DNA of 64,000 nt from Micropterix aruncella. Its lineage: Eukaryota > Arthropoda > Insecta > Lepidoptera > Micropterigidae. The notes under the pieces are model-generated. The model was not told where the DNA came from and did not search any database. It saw only the letters and a program-made list of their open reading frames with translations. The position numbers and the translations under genes are program-made. This document shows positions 32,540 through 45,036 of the stretch, in pieces. How positions within the stretch are numbered: position 1 is the first letter of the stretch; each line of letters begins with the position of its first letter. The DNA lies in NCBI GenBank assembly GCA_944548615.1, contig OX155955.1, forward strand, positions 5,414,517-5,478,516. Reading direction: 5' to 3'.

Positions 32540-32800
32540 AATCTGGCTGACATTTTGTCTTTTCAGAGAGCCATGGTGTTTTTCCTTGCTTTGCAGCCTT
32601 TGCGGATAGCATCTGTGAGGCTTCTCCTTGCTGTCCTGGCACTAACTGGTGTTCCAATTTCCTCAACCAAAGCAGCAGCGAGCTCGAAAGAAGCTTTCTT
32701 CCTATTTTTCAAAGACTTTCGAATCATTGTCCAGTCCTCACTGTCCGATGTGATTCTTTTCTGACCTGTTCTTTGTCTATTGTCAAGAGACTTCAGTCAG
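32540..32800 (-). pseudogene. Tc1-like transposase DNA-binding domain relic
   Basis: On the reverse strand the sequence reads RTGQKRITSDSEDWTMIRKS, then LKNRKKASFELAAALVEEIG, TPVSARTARRSLTDAIRKGC and KARKNTMAL before a stop at 32563-32565. This is the second helix-turn-helix and GRKR-type linker of Tc1 transposases. A frame of 54 codons from a Met at 32727 is uninterrupted. Upstream and downstream parts, including all catalytic residues, are missing or unrecognisable. Confidence 0.75.
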
Positions 32801-32847
32801 AGGCAGATTATACGGCACAGCGCGAGCATTAAATAATTTTTGCAATG

Positions 32848-32897
32848 TTTATTGTTATGTTATTGTTAATGTTATTGTTAATGTTATCGTTAATGTC
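32848..32897. repeat. (GTTATTGTTAAT)n minisatellite
   Basis: About four imperfect 12-bp units, including GTTATTGTTAATGTTATCGTTAATG. Confidence 0.8.
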
Positions 32898-32984
32898 GGC
32901 AAATTGTTTTACATCTTAATAAAATCTTGTCTGTGACATAAATTATCCTTAAGAGGTCCGACAAACAGTTTAGCAACAAGTAAA

Positions 32985-33660
32985 TATTGGGTTGCCTATG
33001 AAGTTGCTGTTCAATAAAGGAAATTTAAGGCCAAAAACTGTGTACGAAAAATATATATTTAATTAATAGAAATATTGACCTCTATTATCTATGCAGATTT
33101 GTCATTTTAATGGGAGTTGCTTTATTCCTCTGCTGTAATTCTAGGCTCCAATGAATGCTTTGAAGGCGTTATTCACCGACTCTTAAAAGTTGTTTTTTTT
33201 CTAAATTCTGATCTAAATTTCTAAGATCTACTTAAGTTCTGAAAAAAAAAAACTTTTTTGGAGCAAGATGTGGCAAGTATGGCGCGTGACCAAGAGTCTC
33301 CAGCCGCAACTCCTGCAACTTTGCTACTGTTTACCGTGAAATCTGTGGTTATACGTTCTCATGCAGAAGCAGTTTCGATGAGCGATTGACCAGGCTCTTT
33401 TATTTAATCACGATCTTCTCCATCATTGTTTGCAGTTATTAACAGTGCATATTAACAAAACCTGTATAGCCAGTCTTCAAGAAGCTGTAATAGAAAACAC
33501 CGACACAGGATCTCATATGTGAGAATAATACAAATTTTCAACTTTACCATGTTTGCTCAAACGAAATATTTAACCAAAAACAAACGACGGAAAGACAAAT
33601 AAATAGGTGACTGCTAAAAAAATAACGGAAAGTCGGCTTAATACTTTGAGCCAAGGCTGT
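32985..33660 (-). pseudogene. mariner transposase relic, C-terminal half
   Basis: The reverse-strand translation, with shifts, gives a HD-like block near 33360, then LQELRLETLGHAPYLPHLAP near 33310-33255 and a C-terminal ITPSKHSLE block near 33170-33140. It aligns along its length with the better relic at 58546-59000. The plus-strand end ATTGGGTTGCCTATGAAGT (about 32988) resembles a mariner terminal repeat. Several stops make it inactive. A cecropia-type affinity is suggested by the order of residues around the third catalytic motif, from memory. Confidence 0.7.
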
Positions 33661-33869
33661 ATGAAAATTAAATTAATGTTACATTACGTACTATACATTT
33701 GTTGATCGCCCTATACAGGATGGTAAACAAGCGTCCATTGTTCTCATTTTCCGAATATCATCCTAGAGTTTGATAGGAAGTTTGGCGCCCTTTGAAGGCT
33801 ATTATTACAGGCATGTCGATATTAATCACGAACGCCCAAGCGCATATTAATACGCATATATATTATATA
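33661..33869. other. Nothing recognised
   Basis: Short AT-rich spacer before the Helitron-like copy. Confidence 0.4.
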
Positions 33870-34616
33870 CTAGCTGACCCGTGCCCACTTCGTTGGGCGG
33901 TAAAACATTTTACCTACTTGTTATGAAATTATGAGTGTGGTTTGGTTAGTACTGAGTGCTATGATTTATTTCCTGACTGCCAAAAGACGGGTTATATTTT
34001 TACTGCATATGTATGTATGTATTTGCATGCCAATTTGACTATATTACCGTTATTTGTGAGTGTCTTCTTGTGAGTGTCTTATTTGTGAGTATCTTATCTC
34101 TTTAACCATTTATGCAGTAAAAGTAAAATTATATGCAGTAAAAGGGAAAAGTCTTTTGTTTTAAATACTTGAGACGTTAAATTTACTTATTTCGATAATA
34201 ATTCATAATTGTTGATAATATGACCAATAAACATGACCTAACGATTTAGATTATTTTTTTTAATGTGAAAAACTACTTTTTGTGACTTAAATATAAAAGT
34301 TTGACATATGCTGTCGCTGACTTTTTTGTAGGCATTATTAAGCTCTACAACTTTTTTCTAGAACTTAATCATATATCTCTCATCGTTAAGGCAGCGTTAG
34401 TTAGAAACCTTTTCGTTCGACCGTTTTTTCCGACTTACTTTGGAAATCCGACTACCACGAAAATGTCTTTACATTTTTGGATTAATATATAGGCTATGAC
34501 ACTCACAAATAACGTGGCTTTCTATTCGTAAAAGAATTTTCAAAATCGGTTCAGTAGATCCAGAGATTTCTTCCTACAACCTCACAATCTTTACCTCTTT
34601 ATAATATTAGTATAGA
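33870..34616 (-). mobile_element. Helitron-like element, reverse orientation
   Basis: On the minus strand the element begins A|TCTATACTAATATTATAAAGAGG at 34617-34595 and ends in GGGTCAGCTAG|T at 33880-33869. The GCCCA...TGGGC hairpin (plus strand 33883-33899) lies about 10 bases before the CTAG end, as in Helitrons. The 5' part matches the copy at 8289. No RepHel coding is present. Confidence 0.78.
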
Positions 34617-34639
34617 TAGACGACACGGTCGCGGTTCCA

Positions 34640-35156
34640 TACCTATGTCGTATTATCTCTTTAACTATTTATGCAGTAAAAGGAAAAAGTGTTTTGTTTT
34701 AAACACCTAATACGATAAATTTACTTATTTTGATAATAATTCATAATTGTTGATAATATGACCAATAAACATGACCTAACGATTTAAATTATTTTTTTAA
34801 TTTGAAAAACTACTTTTTGTGACTTAAATATAAAAGTTACATATATGCTGTCGCTGACTTTTTTGTAGGCATTATCAAGCTCTACACCTTTTTACTAAAA
34901 CTTAATCATATATATCTCTCATCGTTAAGGCAGCGTTAGTTAGAAACGTTTTCGTTCGACCGTTTTTTCCGACTTACTTTGGAAATCCTACTACCACTAA
35001 AAAGTCTTTACATTTTTCGGATTAATATATAGCCTGTGACACTCACAAATAACGTGGCTTTCTATTGGTAAAAGAATTTTCAAAATCGGTTCAGTAAATC
35101 CAGAGATTACTTCCTACAACGTCACAAACTTGTCCTCTTTATAATATTAGTATAGA
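34640..35156 (-). mobile_element. Helitron-like element, 3'-truncated tandem copy
   Basis: Repeats 34085-34616 in the same orientation at an offset of about 537-540 bp, with its own A|TCTATACTAATATTAT 5' end at 35157-35155. The 3' half and CTAG end are absent. The two copies thus lie head-to-tail. Confidence 0.78.
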
Positions 35157-35816
35157 TTAAAACTGCTTCCACAGCGGTGCCGACCGCAACTTTAGGTTGC
35201 GAGCGCATGTCCCAATGGCGACGTCACATGTCGCTATGGCGCCGTGAGCGACGACAGCGCTAATTTTACGCGGTGGTCGCGCGCAATCAAGTAGTTATAA
35301 CCGTGTACTTATAGAGGGCGCTAAAAAATACCCCTACCGTAATCGTACCCCGCTTCATCTCACCCCTCGCCTATCTCAAAAGAAAGTTGAATTTGATTTA
35401 GCCAATAGCGTCACCTTAAGAGCATTAATTGTAAAATGTTAAAATGAAATCACGGCAAAAATCTTGGCCCTAGTTATAATGTATTTAATATTTGGTTGTA
35501 CACACATTCATTAACATATTCATGTAAACATTAGACTGTTTTACAAAAGCGAAAAATTTTATTTTTCATAATCATATCGAAAATATATGGTTAGAAATGG
35601 TAAAAAAAAATTAATACAAAAAAAAGTTTGCCCAATTTTAATAAAAATTAAATTCCACCGAATCTTTTTTGACCGTTTCCAACAACATTTTCGATTTAAT
35701 TAAAAAAATATATACTTACAACACAAAAGCCGTTGTTGGTGGAAGCTCGTGCCACGTGTTGAGTACTTTTGAGGTTATGAAAATCACTTGATTAACTAAT
35801 CGTGCAAAATACACTC
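35115..35816. repeat. 702-bp tandem duplication, unit 1
   Basis: Begins at TACAACGTCACAAACTTGTC and includes the first ~42 bp of the Helitron 5' end plus 660 bp of flanking DNA of unknown type. It is followed at exactly 702 bp by a nearly identical copy. No coding signal. Confidence 0.95.
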
Positions 35817-36518
35817 TACAACGTCACAAACTTGTCCTCTTTATAATATTAGTATAGATTAAAACTGCTTCCACAGCGGCGCCGACTGCAACCTTAGGTT
35901 GCGAGCGCATGTCCCAATGGCGACGTCACATGTCGCTATGGCGCCGTGAGCGACGACAGCGCTAATTTTACGCGGTGGTCGCGCGCAATCAAGTAGTTAT
36001 AACCGTGTACTTATAGAGGGCGCTAAAAAATACCCCTACCGTAATCGTACCCCGCTTCATCTCACCCCTCGCCTATCTCAAAAGAAAGTTGAATTTGATT
36101 TAGCCAATAGCGTCACCTTGAGAGCATTAATTGTAAAATGTTAAAATGAAATCACGGCAAAAATCTTGGCCCTAGTTATAATGTATTTAATATTTGGTTG
36201 TACACACATTCATTAACATATTCATGTAAACATTAGACTGTTTTACAAAAGCGAAAAATTTTATTTTTCATAATCATATCGAAAATATATGGTTAGAAAT
36301 GGTAAAAAAAAAATTAATACAAAAAAAAGTTTGCCCAATTTTAATAAAAATTAAATTCCACCGAATCTTTTTTGACCGTTTCCAACAACATTTTCGATTT
36401 AATTAAAAAAATATATACTTACAACACAAAAGCCGTTGTTGGTGGAAGCTCGTGCCACGTGTTAAGTACTTTTGAGGTTATGAAAATCACTTGATTAACT
36501 AATCGTGCAAAATACAGT
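35817..36518. repeat. 702-bp tandem duplication, unit 2
   Basis: Second unit. By eye it differs from unit 1 at a handful of positions, for example GCGGCGCCGACTGC against GCGGTGCCGACCGC, CCTTGAGAGC against CCTTAAGAGC, and one extra A in an A-run. The short divergence means a recent event. Confidence 0.95.
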
Positions 36519-36789
36519 CTAAATTGATAATTTTATTATTATTAATAAAATAGGAATGATTAATAGTTAATATGAGAGTTACACTGAGATAGCAAAATAA
36601 TAATTGTCAACGTTACTACTACACTTGATGCATAAACAATAATGATGGCCGACAACTGTGTAGGGAGTGAGAGAAGTCTTATTGTGTGAGAGAAACAGGA
36701 GACCGGCTTCGTTCTCATCCCTACTCCGTGCTGTTTACTGGGTGAGAAGTGACACCTGTAGACAACTGGCGGTGATAACTAATTAAATG
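36519..36789. other. Nothing recognised
   Basis: No repeat partner or coding seen. Confidence 0.35.
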
Positions 36790-37122
36790 ACGATTGATCA
36801 GTTATCGACCGCGGATGAAAAATGATTAAATTACTAAAATGGCTATTAAAAAATAAGGGCTGGTGATAAAAGAGTAAAAATTTAGGGTTGTATGTATTTT
36901 TTAATGTGACATAATAAAAAAATAAAGAAATAAAAAAATGTCTAAAAATTAAAGAAAAATGTTTAGGGTGGACAACCCTTATCACTAAGGGGTATGAAAA
37001 ATAGATGTTGGCCGATTCTCAGACCTACTCAATATGCTCACAAAATTTCATGAGAATCGGTCAAGCCGTTTCGGAGGAGTACGGGAACGAACATTGTGAC
37101 ACGAGAATTTTATATATAAGAT
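36790..37122 (+). repeat. Dispersed-repeat-like 3' segment
   Basis: TGTTGGCCGATTCTCAGACC, AATTTCATGAGAATCGGTCA, AGCCGTTTCGGAGGAGTACG and the ending GAATTTTATATATAAGAT read like the 3' part of a common lepidopteran retroelement I remember from introns. No second copy is in the window, so this rests on recall only. Confidence 0.35.
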
Positions 37123-37503
37123 ATTACAGAACATGGATACTAATATGTTGCCATTCGCACTCCTTAACCGATAGAATTAGAAAATGTCAATATTGAAAAC
37201 ATGTACATAGGCCACACTGAAAGTTTCCAGAACTGGCCATATACTGGAACTGAAACGACTTTTTGGCTGTATAATAAAGTTTGTTTTATTTAACTGTCGT
37301 TTGTTTTTTCGTTGTGGCGTAATTTTTAAAATGATGGAATCAACTCAGGAATAAAATGATGGATATGCTGGATTTATCTGGGGAATTTTTCGCTGTTTCT
37401 GGTGATTTTCTACGTTTTTAATTTCTACGTTTTTAGTCTGCAAAGCCTTGCTCGGCTTCAAACTACTTTTAGCGATGAAACACGAAGCAAGACAACAATG
37501 AAA
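37123..37503. other. Nothing recognised
   Basis: AT-rich, no partner repeat. Confidence 0.35.
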
Positions 37504-37530
37504 AGTTATTATTATTATTATTATTATATT
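37504..37530. repeat. (TTA)n microsatellite
   Basis: Eight TTA units. Confidence 0.9.
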
Positions 37531-37559
37531 ATACACTAGCAGCTTAATGCTGATGCGTG

Positions 37560-37665
37560 TATATCACATGCACTTGTTTTTAAACTTGTGACTGTTTTGC
37601 ACTAAGAAAATTGTCCAGTTTATTTTTAAAGCTATTGACAGATTGACAATTGTTGTATACAATTG
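37560..37665 (-). pseudogene. Possible LINE C-terminal scrap
   Basis: The reverse strand reads NCQSVNSFKNKLDNFLSAKQ, like the very end of many LINE ORF2 proteins (SFK-KL--FL). Only about 30 codons remain and the (TTA)n tract lies downstream as a tail would. Weak. Confidence 0.35.
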
Positions 37666-37863
37666 AAGACGATCGCGGTTTTTTGACATTATAAATAGGA
37701 TAGAAAACGAATTTACCGCGTGAAATTTGTAGTACCCGACGTTTCGGTGACGTTGCAGCCGCCGTTGTCCAGGGTAGACTGGACAACGGCGGCTGCAACG
37801 TCGCCGAAACGTCGGGTGCTACAAATTTCATGCGGTAAATTCGTTTTCTATCCTATTTATAAT
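37666..37863. mobile_element. Family A fold-back element, compact copy
   Basis: Arms of about 84 bp (37688-37771 and 37780-37863) pair almost perfectly around an 8-base loop GGGTAGAC. They carry ATTATAAATAGGATAG, ACCGCGTGAAATTTGTAGTA, CCCGACGTTTCGGTGACG and GCCGCCGTTGTCCA. On the left, GAAGACGATCGCGGTTTTTT is the family's outer end. The element landed between a LINE scrap and a mariner relic. Confidence 0.88.
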
Positions 37864-38452
37864 GAATAGTTGGTTTGCAGAATTCAAACGCGTTCGCGTT
37901 AATCTCAGTGACGAATATTGCTCGTTAATTGCTGTTAACCACAAAAACACCGATGTTGTGCGCGGTATGTTCGGAAGTCAGGAATGTGACCTAGCATGAG
38001 ATTCGGGCATCATTAGGCATAGACATGAGTCAGGTACGATCAATCACACATACATATTTGGCTGTGAGAAAGATGTGCTCGCGGTGGATCCCACACAATT
38101 TGACTGAGCCTAAAAACGGGACTAGTCTCGTAGTGCAATACCATGCTTATCAGATTCGACGGAGGGGCGTCAATTTGGGTGTCCAACATAGTGACAGGTG
38201 GCGAAGCATGGATTTACCGCTACGACACCGAACCCAAGCAATCCACCATTTCGACACAACCAAAGTGATGCGCTTGCAAAGTACCGTGAAGCGGATGATC
38301 GTGTCTTTTTCAGGAAAACTGGATATGTGGCTACTTTTGCTTTGGAGAATCGCCGTACTCTGGAAGCTGATTGGTAAACGACCATTTGCTTGCCGGAAGT
38401 TATTGACGAACTCGCTGCATGCAACGCTGCATCATCTTGCACCACGACATTG
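37864..38452 (+). pseudogene. mariner transposase pseudogene
   Basis: Across three frames the sequence keeps the mariner order: VNLSDE, IAVNHKNTDVVRGMFGS (about 37890-37975), the frame starting at 38025 with THTYLAVRKMCSRWIPHNLTE, then RMIVSF and an EADW--TICLPEVIDEL-like end up to 38452. The motifs cover the linker after the DNA-binding domain and the region before the second catalytic residue. At least three frame changes and stops break it. It is cut off at 38453 by a SINE. Confidence 0.8.
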
Positions 38453-38726
38453 CATGGTGGTATAGTGGTTAGGTCGCCTGATCTTATTTCGCAAAGTCCC
38501 GGGTTCGATTCTCGTCTGCACATGGGTTATCTTTTTTCGTTGAGTTAAAATTTACAGAATTTCATTTTATTTGAAATTATACGTCGATCGAATGCAATAA
38601 CAAGACACAAGACATTTACAAACATGTTACACGCACGTATGCATATAAATACTTCATAGTAGGGTTGGTTGGAAAAGATTGTCGTATGACAATAAACTCG
38701 CCCATTGTGAAATTTTACAATAATAG
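38453..38726 (+). mobile_element. tRNA-derived SINE
   Basis: TGGTGGTATAGTGGTTAGGT is an RNA polymerase III A box in a tRNA-like head. GGTTCGATTCTC (38502-38513) is the B box. The body GAATGCAATAACAAGACACA and tail TGACAATAAACTCGCCCATT match copies at 19486 and 40200-40395. The 3' end lacks a long poly(A). It is inserted in a mariner pseudogene, so it is younger than that element. SINEs are transcribed by Pol III and mobilised by a partner LINE. Confidence 0.85.
38502..38513 (+). promoter_or_regulatory. Pol III B box of SINE
   Basis: GGTTCGATTCTC, a good match to GGTTCRANYCC. The partner A-box-like TGGTATAGTGG lies at 38456-38466. Confidence 0.75.
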
Positions 38727-39803
38727 CCCAGTCAAATAAGGAATTTAAGGAGAAACAATTGGTGATAGCTTGAAACTTGGCATATCTGTTCTTTCGTGCG
38801 TACTGTTAAACACACTAAAAGTCCCCTACTCTATCTGTTGCGCTCGAGCCGCCATGTTGGAAAAATGACGCTCCTATTTAGTTTTTCGCATATATCTTTC
38901 TAACTTTAACGATTTCGGAATTATGCTTAATGTAAAAATAAAGATTATACAATTCTCTACAGAAATATTATATACTTTTTTTTAATATCATATATTATTA
39001 ATATGAAGACAACCTTCAAATGACAATTGACAATCAAGCTGCAATATTTTGATTGGGAATTAATTCGTTTTGTGATTAAAGGCTCATACTTGGCACAATT
39101 ATTTCTTAGGTGGTGCTGAATCAATTTAATCCGGGAGCCATCGGTTGCCACCGTGCGGATGTCGGGGGGGATGGGGTGTGGGGAGAGGAATGTTTGATTT
39201 CGCCGCGCTTCACTTTAAGCCCTATATTATTATACTATATGTATTAGGGCAAGTAGAATAGGCGCTGTTAATGAAATACATGTTTCCGGTCACCACGGGG
39301 AGTGGAATAAATGTTATGAAAATTGGTATGACATATGAATAAAGTATGAGAAAGTGTATTAACGCTCACGGAGATTATTTTGAAAAACAATAAATTCGTT
39401 TTTACCATTCATTGCGTTTTTTTCCTATTGATTCCGGATTTTTTTTAGTGTGGCCCTCGTATCTGTATATTGTATACCTACAATCACTTGTTCGATCGTT
39501 CTCCGACAATTTCCCAATAGGCGAATTACTAGCAGATTTGCATGTCGTTATGTGACCATTGTTACTGTTTGAAACCGAATGGAAATTACTCATTCTACTG
39601 CTAGATTGAGCATTTTGCATACAAGCTGCAACCGAATGCGGCTCAGATTGTTTTCAAACAAGCGGATTTGCATGTTGTTTCGGAAAGCAATCGAATAAGA
39701 GGGTATTTTGTCGGAAGACTAGATGCAGATACCCGTGGTTCCGCCTGCAACGGGGAAAATAAGAAAGTTGAATAATATGAATACCAGCACAGTTACACAA
39801 GCC
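38727..39803. other. Unassigned
   Basis: No coding relic recognised. GC-poor with a G-run near 39164 (GGGGGGGATGGGGTGTGGGG). Confidence 0.35.
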
Positions 39804-40395
39804 GGCCTTGGTTAGTTTGCCTGATCTTTATATCGTAAAGTTCGATATAAAGATCTGGCGTTCTTTATCTTCGAACGCCCAGGTCTTTGCCCGTAGTGCA
39901 AAGAACGCTCAGGTCCGCGATAAATTCAAACTGAATTACCGCTGTAATACAGCAGGTAGAGGTTGCGTGAGCGTCTTCGGACCCGTAACCAGTCGAGAGG
40001 ACGGAGGTATCCTGTAGGTTAATTCCAGACGGAGATATAATGCCAAAACTGGTTGTTAGGGGGTTAGGCTGCCCGCTGGGTACCTTTCAAGGTGCCTAGC
40101 CGTAAGGCGTTGGTCTCTAACGGGTTGCTGGCGAACTAGACAGTATATTGTCTTGTCCCCAAGTCTTCTTCTAGATAGAGGATTCGACACCTCCATCCCA
40201 TATCGTAAGGTTCCAGGCTCGATTCCCGATTGGGTCACAATTTTCCGTTGGGATAAAATTACTGGAATTGTATTTCAATTCTGTCGATCGAATGCAAAAA
40301 CAAGGCACACATATTACAAGCACACATACATATAAACGCGTCATAGTAGGGTTAGTGTTAAGAGTTTGTCATATGATAATTTTCCCGCCCAATGT
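39804..40395 (+). mobile_element. SINE interrupted by family B sequence
   Basis: The SINE head GCCGGCCTTGGTTAGTTTGC is at 39803-39842. The SINE resumes at about 40180 with AAGGTTCCAGGCTCGATTCC (B box), GAATTGTATTTCAATTCTGT and ATGATAATTTTCCCGCCCAA. Between, about 40050-40170 is a reverse family B piece (AGGCTGCCCGCTGGGTACC, GGTGCCTAGCCGTAAGGCGT, CCCAAGTCTTCT). The join at 39843 shows a small palindrome, so the interruption is complex. Confidence 0.65.
39823..39855. repeat. Palindrome, 13-bp arms
   Basis: GATCTTTATATCG and CGATATAAAGATC around TAAAGTT, inside the SINE head. The other two SINE copies are not palindromic here. Confidence 0.85.
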
Positions 40396-40429
40396 GAAGT
40401 TGAAGTCAGGCCACCAGAGGGCGCGCTAG

Positions 40430-40735
40430 TCCTAATTCAATCTCTAAATATTCGGTACACAGATGCCTTGTTGGACCGAAATCACGTTTTGAAATTTTGG
40501 TTGGAATATCTTGTATACAAGCGACTCAAATAATATTGAAATTCCGCCATATTTAAAAACATACTACATCGTTTTTGGAAAATCCATTTTATACCACGGA
40601 AAATACTACAATTTTTTTTATTTTAATTAAAGTATAGCACGAGATACACATTCCTGCAGAATTATAAAAAGTTCGTTTTGGACCAGTAGAGAAACAAAAG
40701 CACACAACGCCGCCTAACTAGGCCTAGTACCGTAC
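40430..40735 (+). repeat. Family D dispersed repeat
   Basis: ACACAGATGCCTTGTTGGAC, TTTGAAATTTTGGTTGGAAT and ATATTGAAATTCCGCCATAT match 55500-55610 in the same orientation. The downstream AGAAACAAAAG...CGCCGCC block matches 55640-55660. Type unknown; the downstream part is diverged. Confidence 0.6.
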
Positions 40736-41002
40736 TAATTGACGTATCAGAAAATATTTTACCTGTGCCCACGTTTAGTTATAATTAAAAGGAAAAACAA
40801 AAGATATTAATTTAAGTACGCATCAATCGTTAAAAATTCCCTAGTAACTTAAATTGTTTCACTAACTAATCAAACCAATTATGTCGATATTGGTATAATG
40901 ATGGTGTCTCTTAGAGTAATTGAGTGACAAAATTGAGAAAACTTGTACATTCATTCAAGTTAATAAGAAATGCCGTATCCAAAGATTTAGTACGAACGAT
41001 AT
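40736..41002. other. Nothing recognised
   Basis: AT-rich spacer. Confidence 0.35.
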
Positions 41003-42228
41003 TTTATTTTATTTTATTTCTTGAAACATACAGCGCATACAATTGACATACATGTGCAAACATAATGTAGAAAAAAAGAAAAACATTACGCCGATAATCG
41101 TTTCCTACGAAAGTATTTCCGCATATTTACACATTTTAATTTCGGCATATTACACTTAAAAATAATTGTAAAATAAACTAAGTTCATATTAAATATAAAA
41201 TTAATATAGTAAACCGATGGGAGAGGTAGGGAATTGGAAGTGATTAGGAAAAATGAGTTAGATGATGGTATTTGTAATGTATATAGATATAAATAAAGAT
41301 AGGTCGGATAGTGGACATATAGATACAGATGTTTATTGATGTTTATAGATATTTATAGATATATAATAAAAATTTATAGATATTTATAAATATTTGTAGT
41401 AGCTACTGATATGTTGCATGAAAAGTATATAACTAAGAACGATAGGTATTAACAAGCTCGTTAGGTGCAATTGAATTTAATAATTCTTTAACGAACGTCG
41501 GTTGGTTGAGGTTGAAAATGTCGATGGTGGAGAAACGAGAGTCGTACGTGCACATCAGCCTATAAGCGATGGAATTTTTCCCGTAGTTGGTATTGGCACG
41601 AGAGACCTCAAAAGTGCGTGAATTGCGAATTAATCGCGGAGGAACGAAAAAACGTAAGTTTTCAACAAGGTATGGACTATCTATGGTATTGTGGATAACT
41701 TTGTGTAACAGTACCATATCAGCCACAGTGCGTCGGTCTTCTAGAGCTTGAATACCGAAGTGGTCCAATCTGCTCTCTTACGTAGGAAGACCGAAGCGTC
41801 CGCGATAATTGATGTGTTTTAAAAAACGCCTTTGGATACATTCTATCCTGCTTCTGTAGACCGAATATTGCGGATTCCAAATTGAGGACGCAAATTCCAC
41901 GGTACTGCGAACGTAAGCGAAATATAACATCTTCAGGACATTTATATTGGAGAAAGGTCTTGAGATACGGGTCACAAATCCTAGTGTTCTCAAAGATCGG
42001 CTAACCATATTTTCTATATGCTGATCGAAAAGCAACTTATGATCAATTTGTACTCCGAGGTCGCGAATACATTTTACATTAGGGATCACTTCACCATTAA
42101 TGTGATAACTGAACTGCACCAAGTCTCTCTTACGGCTGAAGCTTATACTGTTACATTTAGTAGCATTTAGAGAGAGTTTATTAAGAACACAGTAGTGTGA
42201 CAGGCGGTCGATATCCTCCTGTAACCGG
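41003..42228 (-). pseudogene. Jockey/CR1-like LINE, 3' half of ORF2
   Basis: Reading the reverse strand from 42228: QEDIDRLSHYCVLNKLSLNA, KCNSISFSRKRDLVQFSYHI, then RDLGVQIDHKLLFDQHIENM, YVRSTVEFASSIWNPQYSVY and a KHINYRGRFGLPT segment. This is the RT thumb and connection region of jockey/CR1-group LINEs. An in-frame stop at 41778-41780 separates it from the terminal part (41768-41433), with FFVPPRLIRNSRTFEVSRAN and TNYGKN. A 3' region with a T-rich tail complement at 41003 follows. The RT catalytic motifs are missing through 5' truncation. It is the best member of the family that also left copies at 14345-15085 and 25866-26605. Confidence 0.85.
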
Positions 42229-42245
42229 AGGCATCCTCATGTAAC

Positions 42246-44625
<2,380 letters not shown>

Positions 44626-44627
44626 AT

Positions 44628-44638
44628 TGGCGCCCAAC
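44628..44638 (+). promoter_or_regulatory. Primer binding site, tRNA-Lys type
   Basis: TGGCGCCCAAC, two bases after the LTR. It would pair with the 3' end GTTGGGCGCCA of insect lysine tRNA to prime minus-strand DNA synthesis. Confidence 0.8.
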
Positions 44639-45036
44639 ATAATTATCTAAGTATTGGATTATACTAAATCGTAAATCTAAATTAAAAAACCATAAAAAAA
44701 TAAAAATTCAAATTTCTATTAAAATACTACCCTAATACTACTTAAACACCAAAAATATACTACTTAATGCTACATCTAGTTATTACTAATAGCTGCTACA
44801 AAAAATACTAAGCATACTACGCTAAAATACTAAGTAAATTCTACAATAAAACTTCAACAAATTCAAACTTTTTATTAAAATCTTAAAATTAATAGCACAT
44901 GGAAACACATTCCTAATTTTTCCTTTCAGATCTGTCGCAAGCCGGTGGGTAAGTCACTCATTGTTCAAGCTATTTCTTTTCGGTCGGACGAAGTAGGATT
45001 TATCATCTTCTAATATTGAACAACAGCTAAATCAAT
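44639..45036 (+). other. Leader between primer site and gag
   Basis: About 400 bp of A-rich untranslated leader. A packaging signal would be expected here, but I cannot identify one. Confidence 0.6.

Noticed and set aside
32555..32764. 69-codon forward frame with a hydrophobic start
   Set aside because: The reverse strand of the same stretch gives a clear Tc1 transposase DNA-binding domain, which explains the sequence better.
38453..38530. Functional tRNA gene
   Set aside because: Only the A and B boxes are tRNA-like. The cloverleaf is not maintained and the sequence continues into a SINE body shared with other copies.
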